Shown piece after piece: positions 11,401 through 19,125 of a DNA stretch of 64,000 nt. The position numbers and the translations under genes were made by a program. Positions within the stretch are counted from its first letter, which is position 1. Each line of letters begins with the position of its first letter. The notes below the pieces were generated by a model. The model had not been told where the DNA came from. It worked only from the letters and a program-made list of their open reading frames with translations, and did not search any database. Origin of the DNA: Saccharina japonica (taxonomy: Eukaryota; Sar; Phaeophyceae; Laminariales; Laminariaceae); the NCBI GenBank assembly GCA_008828725.1, contig MEHQ01001375.1, forward strand, positions 62,001 through 126,000. The letters run 5' to 3'.

Positions 11401-13197
11401 CGAGCCTATGAACCCACCTGAAAGGCCTTGGCAACGATTTTCCGACACTTTTCGTCGACTTCCGCGCGACCGAGCTCAAATCCTTCGACGTGAGCTTGAT
11501 CGAGCCCGGCATATTGCTGCCGTCTCAGCCAAACGCAAGTCTTGCGCGAGTATTCCGCTTGTGTACGCTGCAAGCACAACAAGAAACGCAAGTTTTTGTT
11601 TTTACCTTAGCACAAGTGGGTTCAAATATTTTTGCGCGTTCACTCGAAATGGTTGGTCAAGGGTCTTGGTGTATTTTTCGTGTACATTTCGAGGACTGTA
11701 ACACCGCGTGAAGGCCGACGTGGCGGGGGGACGGATCGTGCGCGTGGGTTCTCTTCCGCTTACTGCCGTCGTTGCCTTTGCTGCCAAAGTGAGGTCTAAC
11801 AGTAGCAAGATTTATTTCGGTCGACACGCAAATAGTTGTACTTCAAGTAGGTGTATAGACAGGTACGACCCCTTCCTCGTTTAATAACGACTGAGTGAGT
11901 ATCCGAAGAACGGCTAGAAAGCAGGCGACTCGAGATTGTCGCACATGTTGCCGGGCGCTCTGGGCATACTTGTCGCATCAGCACGAGAGGCAGAACACCA
12001 GCTCGTTCCGAAGGACCATAAAAATGTATCGCTCGTCTTCTCGTGTCGACACACCAGCAAACTTGCGGCTGTCGCGTCTATATAGATAGGTGGTATGCAC
12101 ATGTTACCGGGCGCTCCGGGCATACTTGTCGCATTAGCACCAGAGGTAGAACACCAGATCGTCCCGAAGCACCCTATAACCTATCTCGCTTGTCTTCTCG
12201 TGTCGACACTCCAGAAAACTTGCGGCTGCCGCGTCTACATAGGTGGTTTGATGGACAAAACCCACCCTGTGCGCCAAAAGGGCACTCTAACGGGGCATTC
12301 GCAGCATTTCTTTTTTGTTCAGACGATTTTTTTTATCGGGGCTCAACTTCCACAGAGTGGTGCAATGCATTGGAGGCGAGGACAGTATTATGTCAAAGTA
12401 ATACCTCGAGCTGCTCCACCATTTGTCGCTCGGTGTCCCCGAAATCGCGCAATAGATGCTGGTGCACCTCGCCCAATGACTCCTTGAGAGAGGCCGACGC
12501 GGCATCAATGGAACTTGTCACCCCCTGCGCCATCTTGCGGAAGCTACTCTCCACGGCCTGCGTCACGGGGGACTGCGGCCGGCCACTGCTTGTGGTCTGG
12601 CCGCCCTCCACTGCTGACGTAGATAGGCGGATGAACGAAGAAACCAAAAGTTGTGTGTTGGAGGTAAGGATTTGTCTGTTGCCCGTTCGTGCAATATGTA
12701 TGACACGAGGATCCACAGCTGTGGACTGCTGTTGAGTGTTAAAAGGTACGCAAGGAATTGCCAATTGCTACAGCTACTAATGTAGTAGTTCGAACTATTT
12801 CTGGGGAGTGGCTATGGACTAAGGTTCTCCTTAAACAGGCACTTGTCGAGAGACACAATACGGTACGCGCGCGCGCGCCGGAATCCGCGCAAACACGCTT
12901 GTGAGAACGTATATTATGATGATGAAGTAATGCCGTGCGTGGCACGGTGCACAGACCTGAGGGTGCAATCAAGGCCTGGTCTTTGTCGTTATCGCCCTGC
13001 TCCTTCTCGGCGGCGCCCTCGCTGTCGTTGAGGGCGTGGGAGGCGGCTGCTGTTGGACCACCCATCTCCTTTTCGTCGCTGTTCGGCGACTCGCCGCCGG
13101 CGTCCACCACCGCGTCTGCGGTGAACGTCTCGGCGAGTGCGAGGGTAGTAGCCTCTTGATCCTCTTGTTTCACGTTTGCCGCCGCATCCTCTTTTTG
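767..13197 (-). CDS. Multi-exon coiled-coil protein, function unknown (5' end not found)
   Basis: I do not recognise this family. Exons read on the minus strand, 5' to 3': 13197-12957, 12613-12405, 11567-11418, 11087-10911, 10437-10303, 9395-9315, about 8530-7894, 7494-7363, 6389-6036, 5333-5278, 4493-4379, 3823-3629, 3121-3017, 2626-2399, 2217 onward. Nearly all have AG/GT borders and join in phase, giving about 1,000 residues. Most exons encode long charged helices rich in Glu, Arg, Lys, Gln and Leu (for example RLEAIERTALKLN, ARVARMQARTQ, LEELESK). Two exons are Ser/Gly-rich and low-complexity (8530-7894 and 6389-6036). No signal peptide, membrane segment or catalytic motif is visible. A cytoskeletal, centrosomal or flagellar role would suit the composition, but that is only a guess. 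The start codon lies upstream of 13197, and the acceptor of the 8530 exon is unresolved in phase, so a small exon may be missing there. Confidence 0.7.
1297..1530 (-). repeat. Poly(C)-ended dispersed repeat (family I), one long copy
   Basis: Reading minus: CGGTTCTTAGCAGGATGCAG, then a body containing GTCTGCCTGG and TCCCGGCATTGTAGGGATGC, then GTCATATGACTACGG and CATGAG, ending in poly(C). Other family I copies by approximate position: 24215-24268, 28138-28205, 29320-29525, 31297-31490, 31490-31572, 33990-34180, 41110-41185, 52494-52690, 53390-53690, 56178-56203, 57285-57495, 60195-60325 and 61855-62065. The end near CATGAG or GAAGTAC always abuts the C run, whichever strand it is on. Confidence 0.85.
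1297..1850 (-). repeat. 0.56-kb dispersed element, copy 1 (inverted relative to 33655-34190)
   Basis: Read on the minus strand this matches 33655-34190 over nearly its whole length. One end is an AT-rich palindrome (TATAAATATA facing TATATTTATA near 1820-1843). The other end is the poly(C)-ended dispersed repeat, seen here as a G run at about 1296-1324. It encodes no protein that I recognise. It lies downstream of, or in the last intron of, the coiled-coil gene. Confidence 0.75.
1969..2217 (-). CDS. Coiled-coil gene: last or next-to-last exon
   Basis: The CAG acceptor at 2218-2220 joins in phase zero with 2626-2399. It encodes a helix ending RALAQRLEELESK. Two endings are possible. The frame can run on to a TGA at 1969-1971, or a GTGCGC donor directly after ESK can splice in phase to an exon near 1140-767. 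I cannot choose between them from sequence alone. Confidence 0.6.
   Translation of the reverse strand, partial: ARRDHAEMELSSRSHEMLMGEMAVLVRGYRREQTRLYEVNRALAQRLEELESKVRNRLRTEPYRRKIVCCTRQSSVCDPDGV
3629..3823 (-). CDS. Coiled-coil gene exon: strong heptad helix
   Basis: CAG acceptor, GTGCGC donor, 65 codons in phase zero. It encodes a helix with dense Leu/Val heptad spacing (LKILRDRLDVESGEVVRLRK, then VDSLQAEKLAMSE). The next exon, 3121-3017, is 35 codons with matching borders (KLSDESVPLAKLAAERAAFE then EQARRYEE). It is followed by 2626-2399, which contains an acidic Asp/Ser/Gly stretch and another Lys/Gln-rich helix. Confidence 0.7.
4579..4632. repeat. (GA)n microsatellite
   Basis: An uninterrupted to lightly interrupted GA run in an intron of the coiled-coil gene, just upstream (minus sense) of exon 4493-4379. 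It lengthens the pyrimidine tract before that acceptor. Confidence 0.95.
5398..5500. repeat. (GA)n / GACAGA microsatellite
   Basis: About 100 bases of GA with interspersed GACAGA units, in the intron just upstream (minus sense) of exon 5333-5278. On the gene strand it is a long CT tract before the acceptor. Confidence 0.95.
6036..6389 (-). CDS. Coiled-coil gene exon: helix then Ser/Gly/Ala-rich linker
   Basis: CAG acceptor, GTGTGT donor, 354 bases, phase zero at both ends. It starts with a helical segment (TNELRKITNVLTADARQAEF), passes through a Ser/Gly/Ala-rich region and ends at SEGESISQ. Upstream exon 7494-7363 (helix, LIEQAMSKLQGDLKKAKEQL) and downstream exon 5333-5278 join it in phase. 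Confidence 0.65.
7894..8530 (-). CDS. Coiled-coil gene exon: Gly/Ser-rich linker and helix
   Basis: The donor GTTTGT follows codon AAG at 7894. The exon begins with a low-complexity Gly run (a GGC/CCG trinucleotide repeat at 8401-8431), then Ser/Arg/Gly-rich sequence, and ends in a helix (EEALHMIEQDVANKLARV). The best acceptor, a CAG near 8538, does not match the phase of the exon at 9395-9315, so either the acceptor is different or a small exon is missing. A 19-base unit is repeated three times just beyond it (8546-8602). Confidence 0.5.
8546..8602. repeat. Three-copy 19-base tandem repeat
   Basis: The unit is close to TTTGCGCTCCCGTATGA, repeated three times with single-base differences. 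It lies next to the poorly resolved acceptor of the coiled-coil exon at 8530-7894. The minus-strand translation is a short Arg/Glu/Gln repeat (ITRERQIIRERK), which might be a small exon. Confidence 0.8.
9426..9449. repeat. Poly(G) run
   Basis: A homopolymer G run of about 24 bases, without the adjacent motif of the poly(C)-ended dispersed repeat, so it is counted separately. It lies in an intron of the coiled-coil gene just above exon 9395-9315. Confidence 0.95.
10659..10787. repeat. Polypyrimidine (TCC)n tract
   Basis: About 130 bases almost purely of T and C on the plus strand, in an intron of the coiled-coil gene between exons 11087-10911 and 10437-10303. It creates spurious open frames of poly-Ser, poly-Pro and poly-Arg in several registers. 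Confidence 0.95.
12405..12613 (-). CDS. Coiled-coil gene exon: amphipathic helix
   Basis: CAG acceptor, GTATTA donor, 209 bases, phase-matched on both sides. It encodes a Ser/Gln-rich lead followed by a helix with regular hydrophobic spacing (SLGEVHQHLLRDFGDTERQM). The neighbouring exons 11567-11418 and 11087-10911 are in phase zero and continue the helical character (AEVDEKCRKIVAKAF; TDMIDEIKDAFDGYL). Confidence 0.65.
12957..13197 (-). CDS. Coiled-coil gene: most 5' exon recognised
   Basis: The acceptor is a TAG just above 13197 and the donor is GTCTGT just below 12957. It encodes an acidic, Ala/Glu/Asp-rich stretch (KQEDQEATTLALAETF and on to DNDKDQALIAPS). The last codon is split after one base and is completed exactly by the exon at 12613-12405, whose CAG acceptor restores an alanine. 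Because it starts at an acceptor, at least one further 5' exon must lie above 13.2 kb. Confidence 0.6.
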
Positions 13198-13515
13198 CTA
13201 CGAACAGGCCGCATGCACGTGTAATAGGAGGTAGACCGAAAGAAGGAAGCAGAGGGATATATGCCGGCATGAGATATCTTCGAAACGGCGAGACGAACCG
13301 CGGCTTGATTCACGACGTATTCCTGGCTGCTGCTCCATGCTTGTTTCGAATTTAGTGCCGTCGCACCCTTTTGCTACGCATGTGCAATACTTCGCACACC
13401 AAGTGGACCAAAAGAAGGAGAGAGGATGTATAATCTAAAAGAGCGACGAACGAACCGCGCCTTGATTTACTGTTACGTATTCTTGGCTGCTGCGTACATT
13501 CACTGGAACAAGCGC
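13185..13515. repeat. Diverged tandem duplication of about 160-180 bases
   Basis: Sequence from about 13186 to 13345 is echoed at about 13364-13515. Shared blocks include CTTTTTGCTACG / CCTTTTGCTACG, GTAGACCGAAAGAAGGA / GTGGACCAAAAGAAGGA, and GAACCGCGGCTTGATT / GAACCGCGCCTTGATT. The first unit overlaps the acceptor of the 5'-most exon found for the coiled-coil gene. Confidence 0.7.
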
Positions 13516-13668
13516 CAGGTGCGTGTTGCAACTTCCTTGGATTGCTCGCAAGCGTTCGAGAAACAATAGCAAAATGCACTATTCTATGTACCAGGTATTA
13601 TTAGAGTATATCGTCTCGTAAAAAATGGCTTGAATTATTTTCACACATTTGTTTTTTTTTCAGTACTC

Positions 13669-13975
13669 TCGTAGCCTTTGCCAGTCCTCTTGTCCCACAA
13701 ATCGTACCAGATAAAGTACCGAATATATTACGGTTTTTGTGGTGGTCCACGTATTTTTTTCAGATTGCCCAAAACGCGCGGCGAAGCCACGTACGGGTCG
13801 AGCCTTAGCCTGCACTAGGGTTAGGGTTAGGGTTAGGGTTGGGTTGGGTCGATGGCTTCTCGTGATTTGAATTAAAAAAAAACCCAAAACACGTAAAACC
13901 AGGAAGAAATCGTTATATATTTGGTACTTTATCTGGTACGATTTGTGGGATAAGACTGGTAAAGGTGCCTTTTTT
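13669..13975. mobile_element. Inverted-repeat element carrying telomere-like repeats
   Basis: Arms at about 13675-13741 and 13902-13967 are inverted copies (CCCACAAATCGTACCAGATA on the left, its complement on the right), about 67 bases with a few mismatches. Between them at 13813-13841 lie four TTAGGG units followed by TTGGG variants. It has no coding capacity and resembles a small non-autonomous inverted-repeat element. I did not identify a target-site duplication. Confidence 0.65.
13813..13841 (+). repeat. Interstitial telomere-like repeat (TTAGGG)4
   Basis: Four perfect tandem AGGGTT hexamers followed by two degenerate GGGTTG units. TTAGGG is the telomere unit of many eukaryotes, and this short tract is internal. 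It sits in the loop of an inverted-repeat element. Confidence 0.9.
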
Positions 13976-14243
13976 TTAAGGTATGTGCTGCACGTACGCA
14001 TTTATACATACTAGTACGCGTATTTACTATTTTGTAGTATGAAATCATACTCGTAGCTATCAATAGAACCTTTGCCTATGACATTTAGTACATATGTTTT
14101 CGCTTCGTCTGCGATCCATGCTCTCTGTCGGCTGTTGGTCACCACGTCATCACCGTGAACTTGTACGTATCTCTTTCCCAAATAAATGTGTATGTACAAG
14201 TAGGACGAAAATGCCCAGACGTGTATTACAGTAGTAATAATAT

Positions 14244-14873
14244 GGGCAGTGGCCAAAAAAAGGTACACCTGGTCCGTTCGGGGCCAAAAACAGGTACATA
14301 CTAAAATCAAGTTTAAAACGCACCCCACGAACCTGCCGTTCCTTGCAACGCACAGTAGAGTTGTTTCGTGCTCTTCGTGCTCGCCCGGTGGCTACGTATA
14401 CGAGTAGCTGCTATTAATCGTACGAGGAACGAACGCCTGCTGCTGCATTCTCCCTTTTCAGCTTGCGAAACCCCTGGTATTCCAAGGCAACCACAATCCC
14501 GAAGGGGAACCTTCTATCTCGTATTATTTCGGCGGAGGTGTGCAGGCCGATATGTGTGTGTGTGTCGCTCGAGTGGCGTGTAGTGCGAGGTGCGAAGGGA
14601 GAAGGGGGTCTCCGCGTAGGTCGGCATTTGTATACGGGGCATAGGGTAGAACTATGAAGGGGCCTCTGATTGGCTTAAAAACGACAAAAAAAAGGTGAAA
14701 GTCAAGCAGAGTAGACAAAACCAGGTATACCTGGGTTTTAAAGAGGCAAAAACCGGTACAACGAGTTTTGGACCAATGACAGGGCACGAGGAGTGCGTTT
14801 TTGACTTGATTTTAAGTATGTACCTGTTTTTGGCCGCAAACGGACCAGGTATACCTTTTTTTGGCCGCTGCCC
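14244..14873. mobile_element. Non-autonomous TIR DNA element with 9-bp target-site duplication (Mutator-like)
   Basis: The ends are inverted repeats of about 83 bases. The left begins GGGCAGTGGCCAAAAAAAGG and the complement of the right begins GGGCAGCGGCCAAAAAAAGG, with a handful of differences further in. The motif GGCCAAAA followed by AGGTA occurs twice within each arm. The flanks carry a perfect direct repeat, TAATAATAT, at 14235-14243 and 14874-14882. A 9-base duplication with long terminal inverted repeats is typical of Mutator-like elements. The 630-base interior encodes no transposase. Related ends occur at 59106 and 63624. Confidence 0.8.
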
Positions 14874-14882
14874 TAATAATAT

Positions 14883-16120
14883 TGTATGTGTGCTACGTTA
14901 TTACGTACACGTCGCATATCAGCACACAGGTTGCGTTGGGTATTCCCCTTGAATGCTCCTGTTGTGACCCTGGATTATCTTCTTTCTATGCCAGGATATG
15001 GTGCTCGCTTGGTGGTGTTTTTTATAAATTGTTGCAAATGCGTCAGCTGTGAGTAGGACCGATTGAGTGGTTGAAACTCGACTTTGAAAGCTGAGTGATA
15101 AAAGGCAGACAAGCTCGTTGGGCGTGTTTGTTCTGTGTTCAAATTTGTTATACGTCGTCGTACTCGTATGATGTTTGTGAATTAAACCTACGATACAGCA
15201 GTTGATAGTCAGTTCTGTAAGTCGTCCGCGCGTGTTCTAGTGCTGTATACCTGGTATTAATTATGGTAGGTCAGTGACACTCCCCTGCATGCTATGACAC
15301 CAGGAGGCTCAACAGGACGATTTCGTGAGGGCGACTTCGGTCCACAACCATTCTGCGCACTGATACTACAGTACAAGCTTATTGTGGGCGATCCGGAAAT
15401 ACAACCTCAGTTACAGTACGAGTTTACGTCAACGGCTGTTGTCGTGCTTCTTTCTTAATGCTGTTGGTTATACATCGTACAGCGAACAAACCTTGCTGCT
15501 GTCCCTTGCGTCATGTTCGAGTGTATGAGCTCCCGACGGCAACATGTTGTCCTCCACACCACGCCAGCAGTGGCGAGGGTGATTACAAATTCTTCAAGCT
15601 TCTGCTGCTGTGGCGCTTCGCCTCGGCGAGTGAAGTGCCTTCAGCTCCTTGGCTGCGGTCGTGCATGGCAGCCCCGTGAACAGGCTGTCCTGGCTTGGCG
15701 GACGAGGCAGAATGCCTGTGGCTTGGTGACTGCTGTGCGGCGGGATTGCTGAATAATCGATTGGACGGTTACAAAATCTCCCCGAAAAATCTGAAAAATC
15801 GAAAAATCTTTGGTTACGCCGCATGTTGATCTTCTTGTCTGCTGTGCTGCTGCTCTGTGGCCTTCGTTGTGATATGTAGGAGTGCGGGCCATCTCTCCGC
15901 CGATCCCCACAGCATTGATGCTGTGTGTGTTCGGTGCCCTATATGGGCTGTGATACGCGTCATTTGACATATCGTCAGCTGCTCGTTGTTCACGTGAAGA
16001 CGATCCACGACATGGTATCATGCGCCGCGTAAAACCACAACAACAGCAGTAAAACGCTACATGCTCCATTATTCACATGTACAAGCTGCACAGCAGCACG
16101 TGTGATCCAGAGAGCCCGAA
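14883..16120. other. Intergenic region upstream of the pseudokinase gene
   Basis: About 1.2 kb without a convincing exon on either strand. It should contain the promoter of the plus-strand gene that starts at 16121, but I see no clear TATA box or other core element to name. Confidence 0.4.
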
Positions 16121-18978
16121 ATGGATCCTTTGCGCAAGGCCTCGTTCAACAAACAGGAAACAGAGGGCGACGATGGCGGTGGTGGTGGTGGTGCAGAAGT
16201 GCACCCCGAAGACGCTGCGTCGACGCTCGAGGTGTCGGTATTGTCTGCCGAAGACATCGAAGTTACTGTCCACGGCGTCCTGGACTCCTCTCTAGTCTCG
16301 CCGCAACCACGCCGATTTGCCATGGAGAACATGATTAGAGTGGACGACGAGATTATGGATTTTCTGCGAGCTTCACCTCTCTCGGAAGACACGCTGTCTC
16401 ACGTTGAGCACATCGTCGAAATGGAGGACACTTATGTTGCTGCAGCTGCCAAGGGCAGCTTCGCCGCAAGGGTCTTCAGGCAGCGGCCGGGGGTTGTCTA
16501 CGCCGTCAGGTGATCGTACTTTTGTTTCGTGACAGCACCGTGCCTAAGTATGATACTCGTATGGACTCTTGACCTCTTTCAGTCACCAGTCCTGGTAGCT
16601 GTCGTATATATTGTACATACGTACGGGTTGGGTATTATCGTACTGTAGAGTACGTACGAGTATGATGAGTGTACTTACTGTAGACTGAGCACGCAGTTTA
16701 CAAAGGTGAGTGTAATCGCCCGATCGAGATAACTCTCGTACCAAGCTGACGTTTTTTTTTGTTTTACAAAGTTCCTTGTGTGTGTTCTGGCTTCACGATA
16801 TTTAGTGCAATTTCCTTCACGATACGTACTCGTACGTAGTTAGTGCAATTTGCCCGGAGGTTAACAAGCATTTTAAACATGGTGCGCAGGTACTGGGTAG
16901 GACTTAAGGACAAGGCGGCCTTGGCAATGGCGCTGGAGGAGATACGAGAGGCTTGGTCCGTGTGCTGCCAATTGGAGCCTGTTTCACCCTTGAACCGCAA
17001 ACAAGCAAGTCCAACGCGTGGGTTAGGTGACCACGGGGGTGACGAGATACAACGCAAGCTTGAGCTACCCGATCGATCAAGTCAACCAATCACCGAAAAT
17101 CAAAATCATCTAGTGCCCCCCGGCAACGAATCACCGGCTCGGTGTGACCACGAGAGCAACGGAGAACCACCCTCTCCGGATATCAATAACTCTACTGGGG
17201 TGCTGGCAAGGATATCGAAAGACGAGAACAACGTTGCTCTTCGCAACACAGATGATGCTCGACCAGACCATAACGAGATCAACATGCTACAGGTTTTGAG
17301 TTGTCCACCAGAGGCCACTCCTGTTTCACGAAACGCCCGGCGCAAGCGAAGTCCTTTGCTACAGACGCTTGGATTTTCGGTAGAGCTAGACCGATCGTCC
17401 GGAACCGCACGCGTGGCTCTGGTTTCCGAGTGGCCGGGCGTCGGGTCGCTGCACGACCTCCTCAGGCGAAAGGCGGGCGGTGTGTCCGCTTCTTCGCAAG
17501 AAAACCTGTTGAGGTGGACGAGGCAAGTGGCTGAAGGTCTGGTTCAGACGTGCGGGAACTCTTCTTCGGGTGGTGGTGGTGTTGGAGGGGGGGCGGCATT
17601 GAGGGTATCTGCACAAAATGTTTACCTCTTCCGAAGGCCGAAGGACGACTTCCAGGACGACCGCACGGTGGTACTGGATGCGAAAGTAAGAGGAGTCTTT
17701 ATTTTTTATTGTGTCGCCAGCTTGACTCAGGGATAGGGTGCGATGAACGGCTGCTGTTGATACTTCGTGCTTGCTTGAACCAAACAACAAAATTGATATG
17801 CTGGTAGCTATTACGTACTATGTAGCGCATTCACACAGGGCGCGAAAACATGCTCTGGCGCGCTTATGAAGGATGGTGGAACGCGCACACATGTTCTAAA
17901 CTGCTCCACGAAACCGCCCAAACTTCACGCCGTAGGTACGCACCCACACGCGTGCGCTTCCTTTTAGCTGTGACGATGCTCACACGCCATCCCTATCGAT
18001 GTTTCGCCCACCTTTCCCGCCATCTCAGGTGGCGCCATTTCTGGGACAGGGCTCGACTCTGGGTATAAGCGACGCCCTCCAGGCAGAAGCACCACTTGGC
18101 TGTTTGATGCCGCCAGAGGTGCTCTGCGCAAAACCCCTCGATATCGCTAGGTTTCCGTCAAGTCCGACCAGGTCGCGAATCGAGCGGAGGCGCGGTGACA
18201 GGGAGGCTGCTGACGTCTGGGGCATAGGAACGCTGGCGTTTGAGCTTGCGACCGGGCGGGTAGCAGGTAAATGTTTGGTATTACGCGGTGCTGCCTGTAG
18301 GCCATATTCTTCTGCAGGACGGTTTTGAGGTATAAGCGAGCCCCGCTTAAGATGCACCCGGGTTGCTGCATCTGCAGCTTGCAGTCTCAGGACTACGCAG
18401 CGGTACTATGTGCTTTGGCAGCAGACACGGGTAGTAGACATATATCGGACGTTGCTTTATCGGCTCAGGAGCGTAGTGTTGCGCTCTCATATAGCGGGTG
18501 GGTAGGGGGGTGCCTTTCGTGTGAAAGCTGTTGCAGCACTTTTTCCGCTCACCCATTTATTTCGAATGCCTCTCCGAACGTCGAACACATGTCTCGGCTT
18601 CGACAACCCCGTTTACCTCATCAGGATTACGCAGCCTTGGTGGTGTTCAAAACCAACTGTAGTACTCGGCTCTTCTCCCGCAGCACACGTGGTATGCTTT
18701 CCTTCACGTACGTATATGAAGATACTACCACAACACTGATCTTAGTTTCTTCCCGCATTGTGTCTGAAACCTTATGGGTGTCATGCGTATGGTGCGGAAG
18801 GACCAACCCCGTTGGCGTTGCGACCGCTTAGAGACCTTATGCGCGACGTGCCCATCGGCCCTCGCTTCATCTACGGGGACGTGGCTCGCGGCGTGATGCG
18901 GCTCGCGCTCAGGAGAAAGCCCGAAGATAGGGCTCGAGCGGCCGAGATCGCCGCCGTGGTTGAAGAGATCGCCGCCAG
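16121..18978 (+). CDS. Pseudokinase-domain exons of the large gene
   Basis: Four exons give a kinase-like fold. Visible landmarks: a glycine-loop-like KGSFAARV (residues 111-118); VVYAVR in place of VAIK, so the ATP-lysine position is Arg130; an alpha-C helix with EEI (146-148); a hinge-like LVSEWPGVGSLHDLL; ALRVSAQN (366-373) where HRDLKxxN is expected, so the catalytic Asp is Arg; LDAK (392-395) where DFG is expected; MPPE for APE (422-425); ADVWGIGTLAFELATG (456-471), the subdomain IX helix; and RKPEDRA for the subdomain XI arginine. An insert of about 140 polar residues separates alpha-C from strand beta-4. All three catalytic motifs are lost while the structural ones stay, which marks a pseudokinase closest in style to tyrosine-kinase-like kinases. 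The ATG at 16121 is the first in-frame start of this open exon. Confidence 0.8.
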
Positions 18979-18994
18979 GTGATTGGTTGGTTGG

Positions 18995-19059
<65 letters not shown>

Positions 19060-19074
19060 GGATGGATGGATTGG

Positions 19075-19125
<51 letters not shown>

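Noticed and set aside
13813-13841. Chromosome end or telomere
   Set aside because: Only four units, flanked on both sides by ordinary sequence and by inverted arms.
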